Assembly: GCA_045119835.1 (NCBI GenBank)
Contig: JBGVED010000027.1
Coordinates: forward strand, 83,591-147,590
DNA: 64,000 nt
Direction: 5' to 3'
DNA from: CALVUJ01 sp045119835
GTDB taxonomy: Bacteria; Bacillota_I; Bacilli_A; RFN20; DUOF01
Part shown: piece by piece, positions 52,377-61,970 of the stretch
Layout: each line of letters starts with the position of its first letter
Position numbering within the stretch: the first letter of the stretch is position 1
The notes under the pieces: generated by a model
Databases searched by the model: none
What the model was told of the DNA's origin: nothing
The model's input: the letters and a program-made list of their open reading frames with translations, nothing else
Translations under genes and position numbers: made by a program

Positions 52377-53165
52377 ATGAAAGGTTTTAATACATATAAA
52401 TTAAATTTAAAGAAGAGTATGGAAGATAAGTTATTTTTCCTTAATAAAATTGATATACACAAATATGATTTAATAGTTGATTTTGGTTGTGGAACTGGAG
52501 AACTTTTGAGAAAGATTGAACGCCATCGCCCTTTGATAGATGGTTTTCAATTAATAGGTTATGATACAAGCGAAGAAATGATTAAAGAAGCTTCTAGTGT
52601 CTCACTAGGTCTGCCTATTCTTTTCACAAATGAGTGGGCAACAGTCAAAAAGCGATTAAATAGTTTAAAAGCTTCAAAGTCATTAATCATCTTTAGTTCA
52701 GTATTACATGAGATAGAACCTGAAGAGCAAAGAAAAATCATACACAATATAATGCCTTATTTTGATACGGTTGTTATTCGTGATATGAAAAGACCAAGTA
52801 ATAATGAACCAATCAGCAACAACACTAGAAAGAGAATTTTAAAACAAGTAGGTTCTTGGCAAGCTGAAATGTTTGAAAAGAAATGGGGGAAGATTCGAGA
52901 TAAGGAAAATCTATATCGTTTCTTCTTAATGAACGAGTTTGTTGAGAATTTTGAAAGCGAAGTTGAAGAAGATTACTTTAGTGTATTGTGGAGTGATATT
53001 GCTTGGACTTTAGAAGAGAATGGATTTAAACCTAAATATGTAGAAAGTTTTATATTGCCATATCGAAAAGAACAAGTTAAGAAAAGATTTAATCACGATA
53101 TGAAAGATTTCACTCATAGAAAAGCAATCTATGATAAAGTTTTTAGTAATAAAGAAGAACATTAA
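52377..53165 (+). CDS. Class I SAM-dependent methyltransferase
   Basis: 262 residues. VDFGCGTGELL (motif I) and LIGYDTSEEM (motif II) bind S-adenosylmethionine; LIIFSSVLHEIEPEEQ resembles motif IV of small-molecule or RNA methyltransferases. No DNA-specific motif such as DPPY. Substrate unknown. Transcribed from P9; a 10-bp hairpin follows. Confidence 0.82.
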   Translation: MKGFNTYKLNLKKSMEDKLFFLNKIDIHKYDLIVDFGCGTGELLRKIERHRPLIDGFQLIGYDTSEEMIKEASSVSLGLPILFTNEWATVKKRLNSLKASKSLIIFSSVLHEIEPEEQRKIIHNIMPYFDTVVIRDMKRPSNNEPISNNTRKRILKQVGSWQAEMFEKKWGKIRDKENLYRFFLMNEFVENFESEVEEDYFSVLWSDIAWTLEENGFKPKYVESFILPYRKEQVKKRFNHDMKDFTHRKAIYDKVFSNKEEH

Positions 53166-53177
53166 AAGGTAATTAAT

Positions 53178-53203
53178 AGATTTGCAAATAAAATTGCAAG
53201 TCT
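53178..53203 (+). terminator. Hairpin after the methyltransferase gene
   Basis: AGATTTGCAA/TTGCAAGTCT, 10 bp with one G-U and a 6-nt loop. Only a short U-run (GTTTGAG) follows. Confidence 0.5.
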
Positions 53204-53303
53204 GTTTGAGTATTAAAAGATAAATTTTGGGTAGTCGGAAATGGTAGAAAAAGGAGAATTTTTAATATAATAACTATTAAGGTTATATAAAAGGAGGAAT
53301 AAT

Positions 53304-54536
53304 ATGAACGATACTTTATTAGAATGTGGTGAATCATTAGGATATATATGTTCTTGTATCTATATGTCTAACGTAAACAAAGATGCAGAAAAAAGAGATT
53401 TCTTTGCGAAGTATTTATTGGATAATGGTGTGGACAAAAATAAAATTAAAAGCGGTCTTGAAAGTGTAAATAAAAATAATCTTCCACAACAAACGGAAGT
53501 AATTAGTCTTTATAATCGTATAAATAATAAATCTATTAAAAAAGAAGAAACTAAAATCATTGAATATAAAGGTCAGACTTTAGAAACAAAGCATTTTATA
53601 GATTTATCAGATGAGAAATGGCAAGAACTAAAGAATGAATATTATGCAAAACCAGATTTTAACGATGTAAAAAAACAATTTAAAAACATTGCAAATGGCG
53701 GTACAAAAAATGATAAAATTACTAACTATTATGTAAAAGATTTAATGGCTAAAGTAAAACTTTATCATTCAAAATGGAGCATTGAAGATGTATGGAATTG
53801 TAAAGACTTGGTTTCGTTTTTTATTGGAAAAACATTATACAATGAAAAAGTATTTCCTAAAACAAATCCACTAATTAAGAATATTGAAACAGCAATGAGA
53901 TTAGGTGGTAAAGGTGTGGCAAGTAAGCCATCAAATTTCCCAATTAAAACTGTAGATTACATATTAGAAAAGTATAATGTGAATGATAATTGGTATGACT
54001 TTTCTTGTGGTTGGGGTGCAAGATTAACTGGTGCGTTAAAACATAATGTGAACTATTTTGGAACAGACCCTAACTTTATGTTGACTGATAGATTGCAAAA
54101 GTTCGCAAATGACTATAAAGAAACTGTAGGTTGCAAATCCACAGTTGATATTCGAGTAACTGGCAGCGAAATTTATAATGCTGATTGGGAAAATAAAATG
54201 GGATTGGCTTTTAGTAGTCCTCCGTATTTCTATTTAGAAGATTATAAGATTGGTAAACAAAGTTATACAGAAGGTACTAGTTATGAAGATTGGAAGAATA
54301 ATTATCTAAAACCAACTATTAGAAATATCTATTATTATTTAATTCAAGAAGGTTATTTCTTGTTAAATATTAATAACTTTGACAAGTTTGACTTAGTTGG
54401 TGACAGTATCGCAATCGCCGAAGAAGTTGGATTTAAATTAGTGAAGACCGAACGCTTGGATAATATTGAACGCTGCAAATCTACAACGGGGTTCAATGAT
54501 AACAGCGAAAAGATTTTAGTGTTTGCAAAACGATAA
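53304..54536 (+). CDS. DNA methyltransferase (SPPY-type amino-methyltransferase)
   Basis: 410 residues. DFSCGWGARLTGALK is motif I, YFGTDPNF motif II-like, and FSSPPYFYLEDY is catalytic motif IV (SPPY), the type found in N4-cytosine and some N6-adenine methylases. Motif I precedes IV. An N-terminal helical region of about 200 residues may recognise DNA. Phage methylases protect against host restriction. No nuclease partner is adjacent. Confidence 0.78.
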   Translation: MNDTLLECGESLGYICSCIYMSNVNKDAEKRDFFAKYLLDNGVDKNKIKSGLESVNKNNLPQQTEVISLYNRINNKSIKKEETKIIEYKGQTLETKHFIDLSDEKWQELKNEYYAKPDFNDVKKQFKNIANGGTKNDKITNYYVKDLMAKVKLYHSKWSIEDVWNCKDLVSFFIGKTLYNEKVFPKTNPLIKNIETAMRLGGKGVASKPSNFPIKTVDYILEKYNVNDNWYDFSCGWGARLTGALKHNVNYFGTDPNFMLTDRLQKFANDYKETVGCKSTVDIRVTGSEIYNADWENKMGLAFSSPPYFYLEDYKIGKQSYTEGTSYEDWKNNYLKPTIRNIYYYLIQEGYFLLNINNFDKFDLVGDSIAIAEEVGFKLVKTERLDNIERCKSTTGFNDNSEKILVFAKR

Positions 54537-54582
54537 ATACATAAAACAAAACAAAGATAAAAAATATTGATGAATGTGAATG

Positions 54583-54605
54583 TGCCGATTGATAAACAGT
54601 CGGCA
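54583..54605 (+). terminator. Hairpin after the DNA methyltransferase gene
   Basis: TGCCGA/TCGGCA, 6 bp plus one G-containing mismatch region, 11-nt loop. Not followed by a clear U-run. Confidence 0.45.
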
Positions 54606-54644
54606 TATAAAAGATAAATTTTAAACGGTTATGAGGTGGAAAAT

Positions 54645-55208
54645 ATGGACTTAGGAGCATATGAACAAATTGATAATTTAGAAAAAATAGCGAAAGATAA
54701 TAACATTGAAGTTCCTAGATTAAGAGGGTATAGATTAATGAAAGATGAAAAGCCTATTTCATCGGAAGAATTGAAAAAGATAATGAAAGATTGTGAAATA
54801 GATGTATGCAAAGATTTATGTCATGCCGAACCTTTTTGGAATGCAAATTCTTGTTTGAGCACATATGATTCATGGACAAATTATCTTTGTAAATATTATC
54901 TTATTGAAAGCAAAGACGAAAACGGATACAAACAGTATACAGATATTAGATGGGATAGAATTCATGGTTGGAAACGAAAAGTTCTTAAATTTGAAATCAA
55001 AAAGAAAAAGAGAAGAATTAAAGAACAGTTTGATATGTGGAATAAATATGTCGGAAGAGATGATGTTTTATATATCCATTCAAGAATTGGTGGTGGCAAT
55101 TGGAACGATTATGGTGGTAACGAATTAAGCAAGCAGCCTTGGTTCTTGGATAAAGTAGATGACTATTTTGATAGTACATATTGCGACATTTATGCATTGA
55201 TTAAGTAA
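54645..55208 (+). CDS. Hypothetical protein
   Basis: 187 residues. Basic centre (KFEIKKKKRRIKEQFDMW), then YIHSRIGGGNWNDYGGNE at the C-terminus. Recurrent in phages of Firmicutes; function unknown. ATG at 54645 after GAGGTGG. Confidence 0.65.
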   Translation: MDLGAYEQIDNLEKIAKDNNIEVPRLRGYRLMKDEKPISSEELKKIMKDCEIDVCKDLCHAEPFWNANSCLSTYDSWTNYLCKYYLIESKDENGYKQYTDIRWDRIHGWKRKVLKFEIKKKKRRIKEQFDMWNKYVGRDDVLYIHSRIGGGNWNDYGGNELSKQPWFLDKVDDYFDSTYCDIYALIK

Positions 55209-55240
55209 ATAAAAGGAAGATTTTGAGTGGAGGATTTACG

Positions 55241-55693
55241 ATGGAAAATCAGAAAGAATATATGGTTCATATATGGGGTGGTGCTTGGAATAGCGATGCA
55301 AGTCCATCTATTGAAAAGGATTTAGGAATTAAAAAAGGTTATCATTACTTCAAAACAGAAGAAGAGAAAAATGAATTTTGTAAGTATTTACATAATCCGA
55401 TATATAAAAAACAAGGACTTATGATTGATGAAAAGTATGGAGTTATGAGCCACAAGCGAACAATTTTTGTTGCAACATTTAAGTATAAAGATAAGGAATT
55501 TGTTCTTCATTATGATTTTGGTTATGAGTATCCAGAAGATAGTGCTGAGTTTCAGTTTTTGGAAAATAATTATAGTTGCGATTGTAATCGAAGTCTTTTT
55601 ATTCAAAGAGAATATGGAGAAGATGCAATTCCAGAATTAGATTGTGGTAATGAAATAGAATTAAAAGATTATCATTTTGAATATGAAGATTAA
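55241..55693 (+). CDS. Hypothetical protein
   Basis: 150 residues starting MENQKEYMVHIWGGAWNSDA. Not assigned. GTGGAGG 6 nt before ATG. Confidence 0.65.
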   Translation: MENQKEYMVHIWGGAWNSDASPSIEKDLGIKKGYHYFKTEEEKNEFCKYLHNPIYKKQGLMIDEKYGVMSHKRTIFVATFKYKDKEFVLHYDFGYEYPEDSAEFQFLENNYSCDCNRSLFIQREYGEDAIPELDCGNEIELKDYHFEYED

Positions 55694-55729
55694 TAGGTAA
55701 TAAAAGTAAAGTTTTAAGAGGTAAAAAAT

Positions 55730-56062
55730 ATGTTAATTAATAGTGGTGCAAATACACATGTCAAGTTTGTAAATTATACAGGCAAATATCCTAACCTATG
55801 TCGTGGAACTCTTACATTGGAAATTGACGGCATAGAATATACATTTGGTGGTAAATATAATGAACCCGAAACAGACTTTAAACAATTTTGGTGTTCTGGT
55901 GGCAATGTTAGGTTTGACGACAATTGGTGTGCACATGTTGAAAGAGAAGAATGGACAATAGATGTTGATGATTTACCAGAACAATTCCGAGAATATGCTC
56001 AAGAAATTGATAGAGTATTCAATGAGAATGTTGAATGGGGTTGTTGTGGTGGATGTATTTAA
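55730..56062 (+). CDS. Hypothetical protein
   Basis: 110 residues; ends with CCGGC, and beta-rich FGGKYNEPETDFKQFWCSGG. Not recognised. TTTTAAGAGG box. Confidence 0.65.
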   Translation: MLINSGANTHVKFVNYTGKYPNLCRGTLTLEIDGIEYTFGGKYNEPETDFKQFWCSGGNVRFDDNWCAHVEREEWTIDVDDLPEQFREYAQEIDRVFNENVEWGCCGGCI

Positions 56063-56096
56063 CAACATAAAGGTAAAGTTATAAGTGGAGGGTAAT

Positions 56097-56546
56097 ATGA
56101 AATGTTGTATTGAAATGTATAGAATACGTCAAGAAGATGTAAGAATTAAAATTCCTTGTGAAAGTTGTTTAGAAAAAGGAATTGTAGATAAAAATTGTTG
56201 TAAATGTGGTGGCAATGGAGTACATAAGAAAACTATTAAAGTTTGGAAAGTAGCACCAAGAACTGTTACCGTTGAAAAAATTGATAGAGAAACGGAAAAT
56301 TGGTGCTATAAAGGAGTACAGTATGGTCACATTGGCGAATTAAGATACTGGTATAGTTATTCTGAATTCTATAGTGAAGAAAGCAAATTATTGCATTTCA
56401 ACAAAGAGGACGCACAGGAAGAGTGCAATAGAAGAAATGTAGAGATTGCCGATATTTTAAAAATTCATGATAGAAATAAACAGAATACAATATATATTGA
56501 TTACGATGATTACAATGTGATTGTTATGGCGTTAAAAGCAGAGTAA
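56097..56546 (+). CDS. DnaJ-type zinc-finger protein
   Basis: 149 residues. CESCLEKGIVDKNCCKCGGNG (about 20-40) resembles the CxxCxGxG repeats of DnaJ, followed by a beta-rich part. Function unknown. TTATAAG-TGGAGG box before the ATG at 56097. Confidence 0.65.
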   Translation: MKCCIEMYRIRQEDVRIKIPCESCLEKGIVDKNCCKCGGNGVHKKTIKVWKVAPRTVTVEKIDRETENWCYKGVQYGHIGELRYWYSYSEFYSEESKLLHFNKEDAQEECNRRNVEIADILKIHDRNKQNTIYIDYDDYNVIVMALKAE

Positions 56547-56561
56547 TAAGTGGAGGATATT

Positions 56562-56903
56562 ATGATTTACGATATTAAAAAAGGTTATGGTTTACAATTT
56601 ACAAAATTTGATGAGCAATACCTAGACACCATTATTTACAGACAGTCTAAGAGAGAGATTATTGAACTCGCAGATAAGATTATCTCAACTTTTTGTAATC
56701 ATGGTTTGATGGGACAGTTAAACGAAATGCAAACCAAAGCTCATTACTATAATGCAGATAATAAATATGTTGAATGTGAATTATTTGCAGATAAATTTGA
56801 AATCCCTGCCTACTTTATTAATCTCATTCTCTCTAAGTATGGAATGAAAGTAAGAGGTTGGGAAAACGACATTCCAAAAGTTAATGGAAAAAATGGCAGA
56901 TAA
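56562..56903 (+). CDS. Hypothetical protein
   Basis: 113 residues, helical, not recognised. GTGGAGG 5 nt before the ATG at 56562. Confidence 0.6.
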   Translation: MIYDIKKGYGLQFTKFDEQYLDTIIYRQSKREIIELADKIISTFCNHGLMGQLNEMQTKAHYYNADNKYVECELFADKFEIPAYFINLILSKYGMKVRGWENDIPKVNGKNGR

Positions 56904-56929
56904 AATAAGGTTTTTAAGAGGTAAATATA

Positions 56930-57115
56930 ATGGTTAAATTAACACAGAGTCTTGAGCATTGGTTGTGGGAAAATCACAAGGATATCCTTGGTCTGATTAT
57001 GTTTGGACATACCGAACTGTTTACGGAAGAAATGCAGAAAGAATATCTTGAGTGGTGTCAAACCGATGATGGTAAGCAGTATCTTAAGGGTGGAATCAAA
57101 TTTAAGGAAGAATAA
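56930..57115 (+). CDS. Small hypothetical protein
   Basis: 61 residues, acidic; YLEWCQTDDGKQYLKGGIKF end. Recurrent in Firmicutes phages, function unknown. TTTTAAGAGG box. Confidence 0.6.
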   Translation: MVKLTQSLEHWLWENHKDILGLIMFGHTELFTEEMQKEYLEWCQTDDGKQYLKGGIKFKEE

Positions 57116-57138
57116 AAGAAAGGTTTTAAGTGATTGAT

Positions 57139-57510
57139 ATGAATGTTTTTAATATGAAGAAATCTGATTTTAAAGATATCCCAATTCTTGACGCATTTGA
57201 TAGCGTAAAAGAATGTGATAGCATTGTGATTATTCCAAAAAATAATCGTCATGATTCTGGATATCGTTGTATGGAATTTGTATTCTGTAAAAATGGCGAA
57301 CCATTTGCTAAAAGTTTTGGTGGTAGCGATGTGTTATATCTTAATGGTATTGGTGGATATGGAAAATATAATGGTAGTATTCCTAAATCAATGCCAGTAA
57401 CTGCTTGGGAATTTGATTGTTTGCCATGTGGTTATTTGCGTTTATGGAGTAGATATAAATTAAGTGCAGAAGGATTAAGTAGCTTTTGCGTATACGCAAA
57501 CTACGAATAA
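57139..57510 (+). CDS. Hypothetical protein
   Basis: 123 residues. SGYRCMEFVFCKNGEPFAKS and YGKYNGSIPKSMPVTAWEFD are recurrent in phage hypotheticals. TTTTAAG box with a poor ribosome site (AAGTGA). Confidence 0.6.
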   Translation: MNVFNMKKSDFKDIPILDAFDSVKECDSIVIIPKNNRHDSGYRCMEFVFCKNGEPFAKSFGGSDVLYLNGIGGYGKYNGSIPKSMPVTAWEFDCLPCGYLRLWSRYKLSAEGLSSFCVYANYE

Positions 57511-57559
57511 AAGAAGGATTTTATGTGCTATAACAAATAAATAAAAGGGGAATAAAAGA

Positions 57560-58054
57560 ATGAAATTAAAAGAATTATTAGAACAATATTCAGATGTAGA
57601 ACTTACAGAAGAACAAGTAAAACAAGTTAAAGATTACTTAGGAATAAAAGAAAATAAAAAGTGGAAACCAAAAAATAATGAAAAATATTTTTACATAGAT
57701 TGCTATGGTGAGATTGATTATGCAGTGTTTGATAATAATGATGAAGCAGATGTATATGGAATTTTTATAAACAATTGTTTTAAAACTAAAGAAGATGCAG
57801 AGTTTGGACTAGAACAAATCAAAGTTTATTATGAGTTAAAAAACTTTGCTGATGAGAATAATGAGAAGAGTGTAGAAGAATATAGATTTTTATTAAATTT
57901 AACGAATAATAAACTTACTTCAAGCAGTTATACATATTTACATCACATAGGCGAAATTGGATTTTCATCACAAGCACTAGCAGAACAAGCTATCAAAAAA
58001 GTTGGTGCTGATAGAATTAAAAAGTATTTGTTTGGGGTTGGGGTAGATGAATAG
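57560..58054 (+). CDS. Hypothetical protein of a recurrent phage family
   Basis: 164 residues; KWKPKNNEKYFYIDCYGEID and FKTKEDAEFGLEQIKVYYEL, repeated by FSSQALAEQAIKKVGADRI at the end. This kind of protein is frequent in Gram-positive phages; function unknown. Overlaps the next gene. Confidence 0.7.
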   Translation: MKLKELLEQYSDVELTEEQVKQVKDYLGIKENKKWKPKNNEKYFYIDCYGEIDYAVFDNNDEADVYGIFINNCFKTKEDAEFGLEQIKVYYELKNFADENNEKSVEEYRFLLNLTNNKLTSSSYTYLHHIGEIGFSSQALAEQAIKKVGADRIKKYLFGVGVDE

Positions 58055-58496
58055 ATTAACAAAAATAGATAGATATGGACATTACTATACTAATAACGCT
58101 AATTGTAGAAATATTCATTCTAAAGATGGAGAGAATATTGAAGGTGTATATTTTAAAGGTGGTGTATTAGCTGTTGATGGAGAAGCTATTAAAAAACTTG
58201 GTAGACTAGAAGACCTAGAAGAAGAACTGGGTTGTCCTTTGGAAGTAGTGTTTAAAGCTTTAGAAGAAGGAATTGAATATGAAATTGAAATAACAACTTA
58301 TTATGTTATAGGTGACACCATTCCAACAAAAAGATTAGAAAAAAGAAAGAATATTAAAGAAATCAAATTAAAGAAATATATAAATAAGTTTGCTTTTTTT
58401 GTTCCTTATGATTATTCGAGAGCTGGCATTGTTCAAAATGACATAATTTATTTAAAAGACTACCAAAAAACTTGGTGGCTGAAAGGAGAAAAATAA
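58047..58496 (+). CDS. Small phage protein, paralogue of the 46.7-kb gene
   Basis: 149 residues. Shares MNRLTK, LGRLEDLEEELGC and KTWWLKGE with the gene at 46670 but has a longer middle. Overlaps the upstream gene by 8 nt. Confidence 0.7.
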   Translation: MNRLTKIDRYGHYYTNNANCRNIHSKDGENIEGVYFKGGVLAVDGEAIKKLGRLEDLEEELGCPLEVVFKALEEGIEYEIEITTYYVIGDTIPTKRLEKRKNIKEIKLKKYINKFAFFVPYDYSRAGIVQNDIIYLKDYQKTWWLKGEK

Positions 58497-58498
58497 GT

Positions 58499-59158
58499 AT
58501 GGATTATAAAATACTTGAACAAAACAATCCTAATAATGAAGAGTATTTTTTAACAATATTATTAAGAAATTTAAAAGAGTTAGATTATAGTCTAACTAGA
58601 TATTTAGTTGAAGATTTTTACAGAGAAGAAGAAATTACAAGAACAAATGTTATGGACGACGTTGCAAAAATATCAAATATATGTAATTTTATTTTAAAAG
58701 AAACACAATATGATAAAGATTATTATGATGATTTTATGGAAGAAAAAATAATTCACGCTAATAATATACATAATGCTTGGTGTTCGCTTTGTAAAATTAG
58801 ACAATTATTGGAAAGTTATGTTGACCAATTAGGAATAAGAATGAATTTGAATTTAGGTTTTTCGTTTAATAGTTGTAATTTTGCTAGTCTTGAAATCTTA
58901 TATAGAGAAAAAATTAATGATTATTCAATACATACATTTCATTTATTAACAATTACAACTCATGACGGCAAAGATTTTCAGATTCATAAGTGTAGAAGTT
59001 TTTATGAAAAATCAAGTTTTCCTTTAGATGAATATAGAAAAAATATTAACACAACATTTACTTATGATGATATAGATAAGGTTATAGCAAAAGTTAGTGA
59101 GTTATGTTTAGATTTTAAAGAAAATTTACTTGAAGAGGTAGAGAATGCTTCGCATTAA
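58499..59158 (+). CDS. Hypothetical helical protein
   Basis: 219 residues, not recognised; helical, with Cys scattered. ATG at 58499 after AAAGGAG, 2 nt behind the previous stop. Confidence 0.65.
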   Translation: MDYKILEQNNPNNEEYFLTILLRNLKELDYSLTRYLVEDFYREEEITRTNVMDDVAKISNICNFILKETQYDKDYYDDFMEEKIIHANNIHNAWCSLCKIRQLLESYVDQLGIRMNLNLGFSFNSCNFASLEILYREKINDYSIHTFHLLTITTHDGKDFQIHKCRSFYEKSSFPLDEYRKNINTTFTYDDIDKVIAKVSELCLDFKENLLEEVENASH

Positions 59159-59480
59159 AGATAACATAGATTTAAAAGAATTAGAAAAGTATGGGTTTGA
59201 ATTAAAAGGCGGTACTTATTGCACTAAAGAAATTACTTATTCTAAATACGATGGACATTTTAAGTATTGTTGGATGGTATATAGCGATAGGGAATTGTAT
59301 TTATATATAGATAATGATGGCAATTATAAAAAATTAGATATTGAATGGTTTGAAGATAGAGAATACGCTACAACAGATAGCATAGAAGATATTTATGATA
59401 TCAACGCTCTTGTTGTGATTGGATTTGATACTTTATATGACCTAATCAAAGCTGGGTTAGTAGAGAAAGTAGAGGAATAA
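59145..59480 (+). CDS. Hypothetical protein
   Basis: 111 residues; ELEKYGFELKGGTYCTKEIT and ALVVIGFDTLYDLIKAGLVE at the end, typical of small phage proteins with a C-terminal helix. Overlaps the upstream gene by 14 nt. Confidence 0.65.
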   Translation: MLRIKDNIDLKELEKYGFELKGGTYCTKEITYSKYDGHFKYCWMVYSDRELYLYIDNDGNYKKLDIEWFEDREYATTDSIEDIYDINALVVIGFDTLYDLIKAGLVEKVEE

Positions 59481-59481
59481 T

Positions 59482-59694
59482 ATGATAAATATTTATGATA
59501 AAGTTAAAATTATATATGATGAAAAACAAAAAGTATTTGGTGTTATGAATATAGTTAATATTCAAAGTTGGTTTACTATTGCCACAACTTCAGATTTAAA
59601 AGTGGCTGAACAAATAAAAAAAGCATATTGTGATGGATATTATGATGGGAAACTTGCAAAAGAAAAAGAGTTAAAAACAGAGGAAGAAAACTAA
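59482..59694 (+). CDS. Small hypothetical protein
   Basis: 70 residues, helical C-half. Starts 1 nt after the previous stop; overlaps the next start (TAATG). Confidence 0.6.
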   Translation: MINIYDKVKIIYDEKQKVFGVMNIVNIQSWFTIATTSDLKVAEQIKKAYCDGYYDGKLAKEKELKTEEEN

Positions 59695-60068
59695 TGTTTT
59701 ACTTATTAGAAGATAATAGAATAATTGAATGGAATGGCGATTACATAATTAAAGATACACCAAAAAATATTAATGGCGTATATAAAATGAAAAAATGTAT
59801 TATTTTCAAATCAGAAACAATAAAAGATGGTTTTGTTAAAAAACAATCCGAAAATGTGTGTGATTTGATTGAAGTTGGGGATTTGGTTGCACAAAAGAAA
59901 ATTTTTGGTTATGAAGAAATTTATAATATTTCTCTTGTTTGTGGTAAAGATGATAAATTAATTAAATGTTTTTATTGTACTATGTTTGAAGACAACGTTT
60001 TCGCCATCTACAAACCTAATTCACATGGTGATTATATTAAAGTATGGGAGAAGAAAGATGATAACTAA
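59694..60068 (+). CDS. Hypothetical protein
   Basis: 124 residues, beta-rich, not recognised. Its end overlaps the next gene by 11 nt. Confidence 0.6.
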   Translation: MFYLLEDNRIIEWNGDYIIKDTPKNINGVYKMKKCIIFKSETIKDGFVKKQSENVCDLIEVGDLVAQKKIFGYEEIYNISLVCGKDDKLIKCFYCTMFEDNVFAIYKPNSHGDYIKVWEKKDDN

Positions 60069-60618
60069 AACATATTTATCAAGTGTACATATAAACACAT
60101 TAAGTAAATTACATGAAATTGCAAAAAAACATAATTGTATTATTAATTTAGAAGTTCGTACTAATCAAAGTAATGACATTGAAGATGTAGTTGAATGGTT
60201 GTGTGATTATGGAAAAATTAGTGAGAAAGTTAAAGACTTTATCATAAGAAATACTGAGGTTCAAGAAAGATGTAATTGTGTTGTAGAACAATTTATTTTA
60301 ACATTGCGAGATAGAAGAACAGGAAAAGATATTCACAATTATCACACTTATGCTGAAATAGATGCATTTATAGATTTTGATTCCGTTGACCACGATTTAT
60401 ATGATGGCGATGATGAATTAGAAGAGTTTTTTGAAGATGCGGAATATGGTAATAGCTGGTATGAGTATAATTTTTCCAATAATAGTTATAGAGGTTGGAA
60501 AGGATTAGATACTGAAAGTGGTAATTACCATACATACCGAAATGGAATGCACATCAAGTACTTCGGTGACCTTGTTTGTGATTATTTAGATGAAGAAAGA
60601 ATTGAAGAGGTATATTAA
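60058..60618 (+). CDS. Hypothetical protein
   Basis: 186 residues. Acidic middle (DHDLYDGDDELEEFFEDAEY). ATG at 60058 after AGGAG; an upstream ATG at 59986 lies inside the previous gene without a ribosome site. Confidence 0.6.
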   Translation: MITKTYLSSVHINTLSKLHEIAKKHNCIINLEVRTNQSNDIEDVVEWLCDYGKISEKVKDFIIRNTEVQERCNCVVEQFILTLRDRRTGKDIHNYHTYAEIDAFIDFDSVDHDLYDGDDELEEFFEDAEYGNSWYEYNFSNNSYRGWKGLDTESGNYHTYRNGMHIKYFGDLVCDYLDEERIEEVY

Positions 60619-61010
60619 TGAACAAACATCAAGAAGCGTTAGATAAAATTAAACATATTACAGAAAATGTTTGTAATTGTCCAGACCCGTTTACATATAG
60701 TGAAACAACAGAAATCATTAAGCAATGCGATACTCTTCAAGAATTAATAGACAAAGTTTCTTTGATTCAAAAAGTTCTTTTAGAAGGTATTGAAACCATG
60801 GAATTTGGTGTAATTGATAAGCCTTATTATATTTCTTTAAAAAAAGATTGGCGTAGAGATAGTAGTATTGGTTTACACGTTTACGTTAAAGAAAAAGACA
60901 TGGCTTTTTATTATTCAATAGAAAGCTACGGTACTCTATGGAAATTAAAAGATGATAAATGGAAGGTGGAAAATGAAGAGTATAAGAGCATATTACGAAT
61001 TATTAGATGA
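60618..61010 (+). CDS. Hypothetical protein
   Basis: 130 residues; Cys pair in ENVCNCPDPF, acidic. Starts on the stop of the previous gene (TAATG). Confidence 0.6.
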   Translation: MNKHQEALDKIKHITENVCNCPDPFTYSETTEIIKQCDTLQELIDKVSLIQKVLLEGIETMEFGVIDKPYYISLKKDWRRDSSIGLHVYVKEKDMAFYYSIESYGTLWKLKDDKWKVENEEYKSILRIIR

Positions 61011-61422
61011 AAAAAATGAATTATATTATACGCCTTCAACAAAAACATACAGATTAGATTCTATGAGTAATAGTGTAGCTTATGGTACTCCACAAGATTA
61101 CAAAATTATTCCAAGTATATTAAACGAATATGCGTATTATTTTAGTAGTTTTTCCCCTAAAAGACTAGATGGAGAAAGATTAAATGGTTGGAAAAATTTT
61201 AATGTTTATATACCAAATTATTTATTAGAAAATTTTTCACTAAAAACTATTTTAGAAGAAAAGTTTAAAGAAAATAATTTGGAGTTTAGTGTTTGGTATT
61301 GGCAAGAAGATAATTATCCTAAAGATGGAAACTATATCTGGTATCTTCAAAAAATAGCAATTCCTTATGAAAAATATTTAGAATTATATAACAAGGCAAA
61401 AGAGGTATCAAACAATGAGTAA
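60973..61422 (+). CDS. Hypothetical protein
   Basis: 149 residues, Tyr/Trp-rich (VWYWQEDNYPKDGNYIWYLQ). ATG at 60973 after AAGGTGG; overlaps the previous gene by 38 nt. Confidence 0.6.
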   Translation: MKSIRAYYELLDEKNELYYTPSTKTYRLDSMSNSVAYGTPQDYKIIPSILNEYAYYFSSFSPKRLDGERLNGWKNFNVYIPNYLLENFSLKTILEEKFKENNLEFSVWYWQEDNYPKDGNYIWYLQKIAIPYEKYLELYNKAKEVSNNE

Positions 61423-61756
61423 ACCAATATTTATAATAGTTAAAAATCAATCTGAAACATTAAATGTGTATTGTCCTATGGTATATGGTTTAGAGACTTG
61501 GGGACAAAGTAGTCAAATTGGTATTGATAAAGAAGATGATGGTCATTGGTATCATAGTTATTGGTGTGATGGTGGTCAATGGTTAGATGATATAAGAGAA
61601 GAAGATAAATTGAATGTTATATTTGAGAGTGAAAACACAGATGACATTTACAAGTTTGTTAAGGAATATTATCCAAATCAACTAGAGGAAATTGACCAAC
61701 AAATAAAAGAAGATTTAGAAACATTTGAAAGTTTAAGAGAGTGGCTGCATGAGTAA
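61415..61756 (+). CDS. Hypothetical protein
   Basis: 113 residues with HWYHSYWCDGGQWLDD; not recognised. Overlaps both neighbours by 8 nt. Confidence 0.6.
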   Translation: MSKPIFIIVKNQSETLNVYCPMVYGLETWGQSSQIGIDKEDDGHWYHSYWCDGGQWLDDIREEDKLNVIFESENTDDIYKFVKEYYPNQLEEIDQQIKEDLETFESLREWLHE

Positions 61757-61970
61757 AGAAAATCAAATAACCGACCCTATAAAACTACAAAAAAGAATTG
61801 ATAAAATAAGAAAAACTATTGAAATTATCAATTACAAAATTTGGAATGGCAAATATGAAAGCGGTCAAGAATGCGATGATTTATTTTATCATTTGCAGCA
61901 CGAAGAAAAAGAGCTTAAAAAATTTGAAAAGAGGTTAAAAGAGGTAACTGAAAATGAAAAAACAAATTAA
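61749..61970 (+). CDS. Helical small protein
   Basis: 73 residues, coiled-coil-like (LQKRIDKIRKTIEIINYKIW). Overlaps both neighbours. Confidence 0.6.
   Translation: MSKENQITDPIKLQKRIDKIRKTIEIINYKIWNGKYESGQECDDLFYHLQHEEKELKKFEKRLKEVTENEKTN

Larger units (their letters stand above)
38800..57130 (+). repeat. Recurrent TTTTAAG-NGGAGG boxes before start codons
   Basis: TTTTAAG or TTATAAG followed at once by N-GGAGG or AGGAGG/GAGG and an ATG 5-9 nt later. Clear copies begin at 38800, 39320, 39771, 43090, 43343, 44297, 45189, 48037, 55712, 56079, 56912 and 57124, and another at 63989. It is more than a ribosome site because the upstream TTTTAAG is constant. It could be an internal promoter, an RNA-processing site or an extended anti-SD match. 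Confidence 0.55.

Noticed and set aside
38800..57130. TTTTAAG boxes as sigma-A -10 elements
   Set aside because: They lack a TATAAT-like sequence and a TTGACA box 17 nt upstream, unlike promoters P1-P10.
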